From Streptomyces sp. C10-9-1 (GTDB taxonomy: Bacteria; Actinomycetota; Actinomycetes; Streptomycetales; Streptomycetaceae): a stretch of DNA of 64,000 nt. Position numbers and translations under genes: made by a program. The DNA lies in contig NZ_JANHKP010000001.1 in NCBI RefSeq assembly GCF_024497955.1, positions 372,001 through 436,000 of the forward strand, in the 5' to 3' direction. The notes below the pieces were generated by a model. It saw only the letters and a list, made by a program, of their open reading frames with translations. It had not been told where the DNA came from and ran no database searches. Below, piece after piece: positions 44,501 through 54,855 of this stretch (the stretch's first letter is position 1; each line of letters begins with the position of its first letter).

Positions 44501-45583
44501 GACATCCTCGACGAGGCCCGGTGGAACCTGGAGTTCATGCTCAAGATGCAGGTACCTGACGGCAGGCCGCTGACCGGCATGGTGCACCACAAGGTGCACG
44601 ACGCATCCTGGACCGGCCCGCCGACGCTCCCCCATCAGGACAAGAAGAAGCGCGAGCTGCACCGCCCCTCGACAGCGGCGACGCTCAACCTCGCAGCCGT
44701 CGCCGCACAAGGAGCCAGGATCTACGAGCGGTTCGATCCAGGCTTCGCCGCAAGGCTGCGCAGCGCGGCCGAACGCGCCTACACCGCAGCGCGGGCCGAG
44801 CCCGCGCTGTACGCCCCCCGCGCGGACCGCGTCGGCGGCGGTCCGTACAACGACAGCGACGTGTCGGACGAGTTCTACTGGGCGGCAGCCGAGCTCTATC
44901 TGACGACGAAGAGGGGAAGCTACCTCGACGACGTCCGGTCGAGCCGGTTCCACACCGCCGGGGCCGCCTTCAGCCAGAACGGCTTCTACTGGGGATCGGT
45001 CGCCGCTCTCGCCCAGCTCGATCTCGCACGCTTCGGTGACGGACTCACCGAGCACGCGAAGATCCGGACGTGGGTAACGGCTGCCGCGGACCGTCTCATC
45101 TCCTTCCAGAGAGCCGAGCGGTTCGGCCAGACGTACACCCCGACGACCGGGAAGTACGACTGGGGCTCGAACGCAGCCATGCTGAACAACCAGGTGGTCC
45201 TGGCCACCGCGTACGACCTCACGGGCACCGATGCCTACGCCGACGCCGCTTTCGAAGGGTTCGACTACCTGTTCGGCCGCAATGCGCTCGGGCAGTCGTA
45301 CATCACCGGATACGGTGCGAACGACGCGAAGAACCAGCACAGCCGCTGGTACGCGAAGTCCTTCGACGCGTCACTGCCCAACCCGCCGGTCGGAACGGTC
45401 GCAGGCGGGCCGAACTCCAGTCTCCAGGACCCCCTCGCCTCGTCGTGGCTGCACGGCTGCGCACCGCAGCTGTGCTACGTCGACAACCTCGAGGCCTGGT
45501 CGCTCAACGAGATCACCATCAACTGGAACTCCGCACTGGCCTGGATGAGCGCATTCGCGGCCGACGTAGCAGGGCGCCCGTGA
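41510..45583 (+). CDS. Giant secreted GH9 glycoside hydrolase with FG-GAP repeats and a hydrophobic N-terminal module
   Basis: 1357 residues. The GTG start lies among GGAGG-like boxes. A basic signal peptide covers 1-43. Residues 45-170 are unrecognised, and 172-270 are a Gly/Ala-rich hydrophobic stretch. FG-GAP/VCBS-type repeats fill 325-610 with Ca-loop motifs (DIDGDGDAD, DVDGDDRDD, DIDGDGDDD, DITGDGRAD). A CBM4/9-like beta-sandwich spans 640-780, a CelD-type Ig module 787-870, and the GH9 (alpha/alpha)6 domain 880-1357. The catalytic base Asp lies in GGWYDAGDHGKYV (about 943) and the acid Glu in SLNEITINWNS (about 1334). It should cleave beta-1,4-glucan or a related polymer. The N-terminal half is unusual for GH9. 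Confidence 0.88.
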   Translation: MLKSTLRSGTTRRKRSGGAALVALVLSVVMTVVGSAEPVAASAAEVTGCAAAGSSFATEPIEDGGAALRMGCARDAGNLRSLARSDNDLMAVIDFDPVQRPEQLRQLMRQMVDDARADQADGHALSEFFTRQAQKNSVGYYQQPTDDVRYDGSVQAVGDSLIIVVPAAEVGTTGFWDGFWKKFVTGLAATAAGIVSGALCLAAFNVGAPAAAPVCAAVAGGMAGGVGELVSAALDGKPIDAEVWGAALGTAIWGALAGAFTGALVEFAVAGSSALVADAQTTLRRYAAKLGNWGNPLGAVADVLNGNAARRFLETLQRLQRGVGSWAPLGEVVDGADDGSQTRFLDIDGDGDADRVVAGSGGRIHAWRNDGARDWSPMGDITPEAAAQDDGDPPQVFFGDVDGDDRDDYIRILGADESPTGFASMRVWRNESTAEAVGWAEPRTVANDLGYTGDLLFVDIDGDGDDDLLVKGRLSYITAWENTGHGLPSEGDWKTIGFGYPMEGPSGELSFADITGDGRADVVLVEYISGDVFAWENTGGPWSLTTGWRSLGTIRSGDAFAGTAGAFADLDADLVADFLLFNGSSGGVDGWLLPRYGSGEQGPGQPGHPQEPAELPAGTLPAYSGGQPRPQLDGRLLQNSNFTGTSKPWWFNAGMTPKLQGGVLCVDAPASEKPWDVLVGHNSIYLPGGSSYTLRFRARTSAAANPIVRIGPFDNPDKIEYFARGFTTGESWKHYEYTFTTSYSDAYVLSQLQFRLGAADKAYEFCMDDVSLDGKEFAHAANTGPAVKVNQHGYLPNSPKRATLVTDAANALPWTLRSVGGGTVATGTTEPGGFDASAGASVHTIDFGGVSATGTFRLAVGGEESHSFDIRPDLYDSLRTDSMRFFYTNRSGIAIDGGIAGAAYARPAGHLGSAPNTGDTQVPCQTPKPYVDNWTCDYMLDVTGGWYDAGDHGKYVVNGGIATYQLLSAWERAVAEGSQAQLGDSALAVPERGNGVPDILDEARWNLEFMLKMQVPDGRPLTGMVHHKVHDASWTGPPTLPHQDKKKRELHRPSTAATLNLAAVAAQGARIYERFDPGFAARLRSAAERAYTAARAEPALYAPRADRVGGGPYNDSDVSDEFYWAAAELYLTTKRGSYLDDVRSSRFHTAGAAFSQNGFYWGSVAALAQLDLARFGDGLTEHAKIRTWVTAAADRLISFQRAERFGQTYTPTTGKYDWGSNAAMLNNQVVLATAYDLTGTDAYADAAFEGFDYLFGRNALGQSYITGYGANDAKNQHSRWYAKSFDASLPNPPVGTVAGGPNSSLQDPLASSWLHGCAPQLCYVDNLEAWSLNEITINWNSALAWMSAFAADVAGRP

Positions 45584-45620
45584 CAGGGAAGGGTCGTGTC
45601 CTTCGTGGTGGTGCAGCGGA

Positions 45621-45903
45621 TCACTCAGCGGTGCCGGGTAGGCAGGTGGTGTCGTCAGGATGGAGGCTGTCCGTGCTCTCGATGGAGAGGTAGCGGCGGA
45701 GGAAGGCGATCCACTCGTCGTAAAACCCGACACGCCGTGGACGTACGCCTCCACGAGGACCCCGTAGAGGGCTTGGTCGATCCGGCGCCGACGCCCGAGC
45801 AGGCTCGGGAGGAAACTCCCGGCCCGCAGCTGCGGGATCGCCGGCTCCAGGTCGCCGTCCTGCGTGGTCAGGATCTTCTCCCGGTGGCGGAAGCGTGCGA
45901 ACC
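45621..45903 (-). pseudogene. Remnant of an IS256 (mutator) family transposase
   Basis: On the minus strand one frame reads HREKILTTQDGDLEPAIPQL and RRRRIDQALYGVLVEAYVHG, the conserved region near the start of IS256-type transposases. At about 45722 the reading jumps to another frame (YDEWIAFLRRYLSIES) that ends in a natural stop at 45621 and looks like the C terminus. The whole catalytic DDE core is absent, so this is an internally deleted, frameshifted relic. No terminal inverted repeats were found. Confidence 0.7.
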
Positions 45904-46042
45904 CGGGACGTGACGGAGAGGAGACCTCGCGCTCCGGTACGCCCGCGTCTCCGCAAGGCGCGGGCCCGGGCGAACGCACCACCGCCGAGTTCAGGCAGCG
46001 ATGGCGCACCCTGCGGTACGTCACACTCGACCCCGGCCGGCC

Positions 46043-46078
46043 GGAGCCCCCGCACCTGTTACCAGGTGCGGGGGCTCC
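46043..46078. terminator. Strong hairpin
   Basis: GGAGCCCCCGCACCTG (46043-46058) pairs perfectly with CAGGTGCGGGGGCTCC (46063-46078) around TTAC. It probably ends transcription from aconitase or from the accessory block. Confidence 0.7.
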
Positions 46079-46165
46079 GTCTTCCAAGGATCCGCAGTTC
46101 CGCTCCGGGAACAGATCACGTGCGATCACGCTCGCAGGCACGTCTTCCGCCCGGTCGCGCGCGAG

Positions 46166-46202
46166 CGCCCTGCCCCCGCGCGCGCGACGCAGGGGCAGGG
46201 CG
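46166..46202 (-). terminator. Aconitase-proximal hairpin
   Basis: CGCCCTGCCCC (46166-46176) pairs with GGGGCAGGGCG (46192-46202), 16 bases beyond the aconitase stop on the minus strand. Confidence 0.6.
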
Positions 46203-46217
46203 TTCGTTCACGTCAGG

Positions 46218-48998
<2,781 letters not shown>

Positions 48999-48999
48999 C

Positions 49000-49033
49000 T
49001 AAGGTAAGGCTTAGTTAGGTAACCCTTACCAAC
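49000..49033. promoter_or_regulatory. Two overlapping iron-box-like sequences upstream of acnA
   Basis: TAAGGTAAGGCTTAGTTAG (49000-49018) and TTAGGTAACCCTTACCAAC (49015-49033) each match the DtxR/DmdR consensus TTAGGTTAGGCTAACCTAA at 13 of 19 positions. They lie 70-100 bases before the aconitase start. The overlap of 4 bases fits cooperative binding of two dimers. Confidence 0.5.
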
Positions 49034-49061
49034 TGGCGGCGTGCGGTGCGCCTTCGGCAGA

Positions 49062-49079
49062 TATCTCGATGTCGAGATA
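49062..49079. promoter_or_regulatory. MarR-type palindrome upstream of acnA (TamR-like site)
   Basis: TATCTCGATGTCGAGATA has perfect 8-bp arms and a 2-base centre, the size of MarR-family operators. It lies 130 bases upstream of the aconitase start. In S. coelicolor the MarR-family protein TamR, which senses citrate and trans-aconitate, is reported to act on the aconitase gene. No marR gene lies in this window. Confidence 0.55.
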
Positions 49080-50033
49080 ACTCTAGTACATGACCGCCGC
49101 GCGGTCATGCCCGGACACCCTCCTGACCGCTCTCGCCCCATCGAGGCGCCTGCCCGGCGAACCCGGCCGTCCGGCCTTCCGTCTCGGCGAACCCGGTCGT
49201 GCGGGTGATCGCGCGGGAGGGGCAGCGCGGGCGCACCGGCCGGGGTGGCCGGCGGAGCCGTGCCGCGAGCTGCCGTACGTGGACGCGGTACGCGAGCGGC
49301 AACGCCGTTCGCTGCCGGGCTGCGTGACGGCCCGGTTCGAGCAGGTCGCGCCGGTGGGCCGTCTCGGCGGTCTCGTGGTGAGCGTCACGTCGCGTGGCCG
49401 GTGCCGGGCGGCGACGGCCGGGTGGCACGCCGGCGTCGCGTCCCGGCCGGAGCGGGACCGGCTTCCGCTCACGGGACGTCGGCCCGAAGGTGACGGGGAT
49501 CGCCTCGCACCCCCCGTCCGGCGGCATCGGCACGACGGCGAGCGGGAGCGTCCGCTCGCTCCGGACCACGTCGCACGCCGCGTGGACGGCTCGGCGGCGA
49601 GGGTCGATGCCGGTGCGGACGAGCGGATCGAGCCGAAGGGCGCGGAGGCGTTCGAGGCGACGCGGACGGCCTGCGTTCAGTCGGGGTGGGCTGCGAGCGG
49701 GTCGGGATACCGGAGGCGGCGCGGCTGGCGCATGGCCGGTGGCTGTCGCGCCCTCCGCGCTCACGACGCCTGCGTCGCACGGCCGCGGACCGCCTGCCGG
49801 AGGCCCTCGCGGACGATGCCGTGGCCGTCGGCCCGGGGCCCCGACGCGGACGGGGTCGTCCGGTACCCGCCGGGCTTCCCCCGCGGGTTCCGGCAGCGGA
49901 CTCCGTACGGGAGGGAGACCCTGCTGCGCCGTGCCCGGGAAGCGGTCGAGGACGGCATGCCCCGGCAGGGGGTGGGCGGCACTCCGCCGCGAGCGCACAC
50001 CGCCGGGTCGCGCCCTTGCCGGGGCGGAGCGGG

Positions 50034-51263
50034 TCAGTAGGCGAGGATCCCGGGGACCTCGGCCCGCAGGGCCGCCCGGGTCTCCGGCCCGTAGACGCCT
50101 CGCGGATCGGCGCGGACGCCCCGGCTCCGCTGGTAGGAGGCCACCGCGCGGGTGAGGCGCCGGTTGTACGCGCCGTCGGCCTCGCCCTTGTAGAGGCCGA
50201 GGCGCTGGAGCCGTATCTGGAGGTCGACGACCTCCATCCCCCGGGCGCCGCAGCACAGGTCGGCAGCGGCTGCCGGGGCGGACGGCCGCCCGGTCGCGGG
50301 GCTGCGGGAGGGGCGCGGCGGGGCGGGAGGCGGTGCGGAGGTGGGCCGCCGCCGCTCGGTGGCGATGCGGGGCGCGTCGGCCTCCGGCGGTGGCCCAATC
50401 CGTGGCCGGGCCGTCCGCGTGGGCGAGGCGGACGGGGCGCGGGAGGCGGAGGCGGGCCCGTCGTCCGCCGACGGACTCGGGCTCGGGCTCGGACCGGGCG
50501 TCGTGGGCGCGGGCGAGGTCGGCGCGGGCGAGGTCGGCTCGGGCGAGGTCGGCTCGTCGGGAGCGGGCAACCGGGTCGTCACGGGAGCCACGCGGTCCAC
50601 CGAAGCGCCCTGGTTCACCATCGTCCCCGTGAGGGTCACCGTGCCGACCACCGCCGCCGCGGCGGCGGCGATCCCCGCCGTCCTGGCCGGTCCCCCGGCC
50701 TGCGCAGCCGTGCGGGCGTGCCGCCCCGCGCCCCGGCCGCGCGCCCGGTGCCGTCCACGGGCCCGCCCCGGTGCGGCCGGGGCGTCGGGGGCGGGCTCGG
50801 GGACACGGCGCAGCCGCACGGTGTCGTCCGGGAGCACCTCCGCCGGAGCTCCTGCCGTCGCCCCCGGCCCACCGGAGGCGTCGTGCGGGGCGGGGGGTGC
50901 GCCGCAGGGGTGCGGGTACGCCTCCGGCCCGGTCGCGGCCGAGGCGTACCCGTCGAAGAGGGCCGCCGCCCAGGCGGGGTCCCGCGGGGAGGGGCCCGGG
51001 AACGGCGGCTGCACGATGCCCCACACCCGGTCCGGTGGAACCGGCAGGTGCCCCCCGGCACCCGCCGGTTCCACCGGACGTCCTCGCCCCGACGCGGCGC
51101 GGACGCGGCGGGGCGGTGCGGGCGCCTCCGCGGAGGGGCGCACCCGGAGCCACTCGAAGGGCTCCGCGCCCTCGGGAGCACCCGTCCGTGCGGCGGCGCA
51201 CGGGCAGGCGGCGGGCCGCGGCGGAGCGGCGGCGCCGCAGTGGAGGCAGACCGTCTGGGCCAC
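50034..51263 (-). CDS. Membrane protein with N-terminal zinc ribbon and C-terminal peptidoglycan-binding domain
   Basis: 409 residues from the GTG at 51263, preceded by AGGAAGG. The N terminus has a short Cys motif (CLHCGAAAPPRPAACPC) like a zinc ribbon. Low-complexity sequence leads to one membrane helix (about 198-220). An extracellular Pro/Ser/Thr linker with PTSPAPTSP repeats follows. The last 75 residues are a PG_binding_1 domain (VVDLQIRLQRLGLYKGEADG, YGPETRAALRAE). This topology links a cytoplasmic zinc site to the cell wall. The nearby sigma factor gene, on the same strand, also carries a zinc motif. Confidence 0.75.
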   Translation of the reverse strand: MAQTVCLHCGAAAPPRPAACPCAAARTGAPEGAEPFEWLRVRPSAEAPAPPRRVRAASGRGRPVEPAGAGGHLPVPPDRVWGIVQPPFPGPSPRDPAWAAALFDGYASAATGPEAYPHPCGAPPAPHDASGGPGATAGAPAEVLPDDTVRLRRVPEPAPDAPAAPGRARGRHRARGRGAGRHARTAAQAGGPARTAGIAAAAAAVVGTVTLTGTMVNQGASVDRVAPVTTRLPAPDEPTSPEPTSPAPTSPAPTTPGPSPSPSPSADDGPASASRAPSASPTRTARPRIGPPPEADAPRIATERRRPTSAPPPAPPRPSRSPATGRPSAPAAAADLCCGARGMEVVDLQIRLQRLGLYKGEADGAYNRRLTRAVASYQRSRGVRADPRGVYGPETRAALRAEVPGILAY

Positions 51264-51424
51264 TTCCGTACCTTCCTGGGGGTCGTGGTGAACGGGGTCG
51301 CACGGGGAGGTGCGGCCCGCCGCAGCCATGGGGGAAACCGCGGCGGGCCGCCTGGGAGGACGCCGTCGCGGCGCGGTGGGCCCGTCGAGGGGAGTCGAGG
51401 GGCGGCGCCGTGGCGGCGTCCGGT

Positions 51425-51772
51425 TCAGTGGCGCACTCGTCCGCGGCCGACGGCGACGGCGCCGAGCGCGGGCAGGGCCGGACCAGCCGTCACGAGGAGC
51501 GCGGTGGTGATGGCGTCGCCGCCCGTGGCGGCGAGGTCCGCGGGACCGGGCCGGGCCTTCTCCGGGACGGCGGGCACACGGACGACGCGCCCCCGGAAGA
51601 CGCGGTCGCGGTAGGCGGCAAGCGAGGCGCCGGCACCGAGGCAGCGGTCCGCGAGACCGGCCCTGGCAGCCGCCGGACCGGGGTGGGCCCGGTCCCGCAA
51701 GTCCACCGTCACCACCAGGACGCGGTCGCTGCGCGCGTCGTCGGCGGCCGCCTTTCCCCGTCGGGTCCCCAT
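51425..51772 (-). CDS. Hypothetical 115-residue protein
   Basis: It starts at the ATG at 51772, 8 bases after GGGGAG. Residues 15-26 (SDRVLVVTVDLR) look like a first beta strand, and a hydrophobic Ala/Leu-rich stretch with TTALLVTAGPALPALGAVAV fills the C terminus. No family was recognised. It lies 160 bases upstream of the peptidoglycan-binding gene on the same strand. Given the GC-rich background it may not be real. Confidence 0.35.
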   Translation of the reverse strand: MGTRRGKAAADDARSDRVLVVTVDLRDRAHPGPAAARAGLADRCLGAGASLAAYRDRVFRGRVVRVPAVPEKARPGPADLAATGGDAITTALLVTAGPALPALGAVAVGRGRVRH

Positions 51773-52117
51773 GATGTCCGCTCCCCTTCTCCCGGTGGCG
51801 CTCACGGGGAAGGAGCGGCCGGGCGCCGCAGCCTCCCGCTCCTTTGCCGTGTCTTTACCCGGAGTGACGCACGCCCTTCGCCGACCGGCGGAGAGCGGCG
51901 GCCGCCGCGGCGGACCGGGCACCTCAGGTAAAGGACGGGCAAAGCCACGGGAGGATGTGCGGCCCCGGCGGTCCCTCCCCATGCGGCCCGGGCGTTCGGA
52001 CCGACGAGCACACCGGCCGTTCCGCCGCGCCCCACCGGGCGGGGAGTGGCGGAACCACCCGCGAGGCCCCCGCCCGGACCCACGCCATCCGTCCGCCCAT
52101 GACCCCGAGGACCCCGG

Positions 52118-52537
52118 ATGAACGACGCAGCAGGCGACGCCACGACCCCCCTCGCCCTCCACGCCCGCCCCGACGGCGAGGCCGAACTCCCTCTCGTGCT
52201 CCGGTTGCGCTGGGAGGACGTGGCCGCCCTCGGCCGCGACGCCGGGCGGCTGGCCGCCCGGCTCCGACGGCCCGTCACCCTGGACGAGGCGGTCAGCCAC
52301 CGACTGCGAGGCAGCGCCTCCTTCGCTCCGGCGGCCCTCGACGGGTCACACGGCCCGGCGGGTTCGCAGACGACCGCCCTCGACGAGCGGCCGGCCGGCG
52401 CACAGGCGGGCGAGGCCCCCTCCGAGGGGCCCGGCGGCGCGGGCGCCGCGGCTCCGCCCACGGCACCCACCGGTCACGTTTCAGGCGGGCGCGTCGTCCG
52501 GGAGCAGCTCGAAAGCGCCCGGCCCGGCGCCCGCTGA
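52118..52537 (+). CDS. Hypothetical 139-residue protein
   Basis: It starts at ATG after a GAGG box. The first 75 residues look like a small folded domain (LHARPDGEAELPLVLRLRWE, then DEAVSHRLRG); the rest is low-complexity Ala/Gly/Pro. No family was recognised. It ends 91 bases before the stop of the convergent sigma factor gene. Moderately likely to be real because the N-terminal half has a balanced composition. Confidence 0.45.
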   Translation: MNDAAGDATTPLALHARPDGEAELPLVLRLRWEDVAALGRDAGRLAARLRRPVTLDEAVSHRLRGSASFAPAALDGSHGPAGSQTTALDERPAGAQAGEAPSEGPGGAGAAAPPTAPTGHVSGGRVVREQLESARPGAR

Positions 52538-52628
52538 CGGGACGGCCGGGGGCGCGGGCCGGGCCGCCCGCACCCCCGGTCCGTGTCGCCGCGGCACCGA
52601 CGGCGGCGCCCCGGCGGTCCCGCCCGGG

Positions 52629-54236
52629 TCACCAGTCGGTGCGGAAGTGCAGCGAGGGCGAGAGGTAGTAGTGGCGGGTCGTGGCGATCAGCGTGTCGTG
52701 CGGCTCGCCACGCGCTCCGGGCGCCCACTCCTTGAGCCCCAGGTACATGTTGTCGCTGGTGAAGATGCCCGCCGTGCCCCGGTCGTCCTGCCGGTTCATC
52801 GTCCAGACCTGCAACGGGTCGGCGGGGTCGCAGGCGGCCTGGCGCACGGGGGCGCCGTCCGTGGTGGTCCCCGTGTGGGACAGGCACAGGTCGGTGCCCG
52901 CGTTCCTCAGGACCACCCTGCGGCGCTTCTCCTGCGGCATGACGTCCCACACCTGGTGGGCGGCGCCGCTGCACGGCGCCTCCCGCGGCTGCACCCCGGT
53001 CTCGGTACTGCCGCCGGGGATCTCCATGCACAGGTCCGTCGACTGGATCCGCAGCCTCGTCCGCTCGCCGTACACCGCCGGCGCGGCCGCTTGGGACACC
53101 GTGGCCAGGGGTGCGGCCGGGAACGGGTCCGACGAGGCGGACGCGGACACGGAGGCGGACGGGGACGGGGACGGCGAGCGGGGCGGCGTGCCCGCCCCGG
53201 GCCGGGGTGCCGCCGCCTGCCGCACCACGGACGGGGCCGGGGGGCCGACCTCGGGCGCGGCCGGGAGGGCGACGTAGACGAGGGCGCCCACCACGGCCAC
53301 CGCGGCCACCGACGCCCCCGCCGTCACGGCGACGGGCTTGGCGGCCGCCGCCGCGGACGCGACGTCGGCCCCCGGCACGGGCACCGCTCCCCCGCCCGCG
53401 GTGCCGCCTGCCGCGAGGGAGGCGGTCGTCCCGTACGCGGCCGTGTACTTCTCGGCGCCCCAGAGCAGGACGGCCGCCGGCAGCACCACCCGCAGACGGG
53501 AGTTGAGGTCCCGCAGGTCCCGGAAGGCCCGCCGGCAGGCGCGGCACCCCGTCAGATGGCGGTCCAGGTGCCGACCGGTGCGCCTCCCGCCGCGCCGCAC
53601 CGCGGTCGCGAGCAGAGGGCCGTAGCGGCGGCACTCGTCCGAGGCGCGCGGGCCGTGCGCGTGCTCCGTGAGGTACGCCTCCCGCAGCCCCTCCCGCGCC
53701 CGCTCGGCCAGCGACCACACGCCGCTCGCGCTGAGCCCCAGCATCACCCCCACGCGCTGGGCGCTCTCCCCCTCGACGAGGGTCTGCCACAGGACGGCCT
53801 GCCACCGCTCGGGCAGGGAGCGGAAGCTGCGCACGACCAGGTCGCCCTCCTCCCCGCGGAGGGCGAACTCCTCCCCGCCCTCCTCCGCGGGCGCGGCGGC
53901 GGCGCAGCGCTCGACGTCGTCGGTCAGCTCGCTGCGCCGTGCGGTGGCCGCCCAGGCGATGGCCGTACGGCGGACCACCGTCAGCAGGTACGGCCGCCAC
54001 GGGCCGGTCGGCCCGCCACCCGAGCGGACCGCCTCCAGCGTCCGCGCGAAAGCCTCCGCCGCGAGGTCCTCGGCCGTGTGCGCATCGCGGCAGCACGTGC
54101 GCGCGTAGGCCAGCACGGCCGCGCGATGCCGGGCGTAGAGCTCGGCCATCGCCGCGTCATCGGAACCGTCGCGGAGGCCGGAGGCCAGTTCGGCGTCGGA
54201 GCGCTCCGCGGTGCGGGAACTCCCGTGTTCAGTCAT
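52629..54236 (-). CDS. ECF sigma factor fused to an anti-sigma-type zinc motif, membrane helix and ricin-type lectin domain
   Basis: 535 residues; the ATG follows AGGAG. Sigma region 2 spans about 30-100 (AELYARHRAAVLAYARTCC, AEDLAAEAFAR) and region 4 about 138-188 (LPERWQAVLWQTLVEGESAQ). A ZAS zinc motif follows: Cys202, His227-x3-Cys231-x2-Cys234. A membrane helix lies at about 303-325, then a Pro/Ser linker. Residues 388-535 are a ricin-B-type beta-trefoil with QxW-like repeats (HQVWDVM, LQVWTMN) facing outside. The protein thus joins sensor, anti-sigma and sigma modules in one chain. How the sigma part is released is unknown. Confidence 0.85.
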   Translation of the reverse strand: MTEHGSSRTAERSDAELASGLRDGSDDAAMAELYARHRAAVLAYARTCCRDAHTAEDLAAEAFARTLEAVRSGGGPTGPWRPYLLTVVRRTAIAWAATARRSELTDDVERCAAAAPAEEGGEEFALRGEEGDLVVRSFRSLPERWQAVLWQTLVEGESAQRVGVMLGLSASGVWSLAERAREGLREAYLTEHAHGPRASDECRRYGPLLATAVRRGGRRTGRHLDRHLTGCRACRRAFRDLRDLNSRLRVVLPAAVLLWGAEKYTAAYGTTASLAAGGTAGGGAVPVPGADVASAAAAAKPVAVTAGASVAAVAVVGALVYVALPAAPEVGPPAPSVVRQAAAPRPGAGTPPRSPSPSPSASVSASASSDPFPAAPLATVSQAAAPAVYGERTRLRIQSTDLCMEIPGGSTETGVQPREAPCSGAAHQVWDVMPQEKRRRVVLRNAGTDLCLSHTGTTTDGAPVRQAACDPADPLQVWTMNRQDDRGTAGIFTSDNMYLGLKEWAPGARGEPHDTLIATTRHYYLSPSLHFRTDW

Positions 54237-54855
54237 GGTGCTCCTGGAAGACCGGCCGGACGGCTCGGGTTGCGGGTACCTGGTGGCCGGGGGCGGCCGT
54301 GCGGGCGAGCACCCGTACCGGCGGCCGGAACCAGATCACCCGATGGCCGAACCGTCGGACGAGGATAGAGGGATGCGCCGCCGGCTCCCAGGCCGGCGTC
54401 GCCGCACGGCGGGACCGGGGGCGGCCCGTCCGTGCAGGGGGACGGCCCCGTGCCGCGGTGCCCGCCCGTTCGCGGGAGCGGCGACGAGGCCACGGGGCGC
54501 GGTCGACCACGCCCTTGCGGGGGCGCGGCAGCCGGCCCGGGGGCTCAGCCGGCCCCGGGGGCCCGAGGCGGAAGGCCCCCGGCGTGTGCCGTGGACGCCC
54601 GCCGACCGGGGCCCGCGTGGGCGGGGCGGTCGACGCGTCCGGACGCGGCGGCGGGGCGGGGGGCGGGACGCGGGGCGCCTCGGGGACGTGCGACGTGCAT
54701 GGGCTTCCTCGCAGCGTGCGGATGAAGGGTGTTCACCCCGGACGATGCGCGCCTCCCCGCCGCCTCCCGCGGTGTTGCCGATTCGTTATCCGCCGAGGAC
54801 GGCCGGGGAGGCAGGGGGCGACCTGGTCCCCCGACCACGTCGCTAGGCTGAATCC
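54237..54855. other. 620-base region upstream of the sigma factor gene
   Basis: No gene was recognised in either strand; frames are Gly/Arg/Pro-rich. It separates the divergent sigma factor and TetR genes and should hold both promoters. No clear ECF-type -35 (GGAAC) paired with a -10 was identified. Confidence 0.5.

Larger units (their letters stand above)
45584..46217. other. 630-base junction between the accessory block and aconitase
   Basis: It holds a transposase remnant (45621-45903) and two hairpins that end the aconitase transcript. No intact gene was recognised. Confidence 0.6.

Noticed and set aside
49105..51303. 732-residue minus-strand frame spanning the gene-poor region and the peptidoglycan-binding gene
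   Set aside because: It overlaps a better-supported gene in another frame, and its composition is Arg/Pro-rich without recognisable domains.
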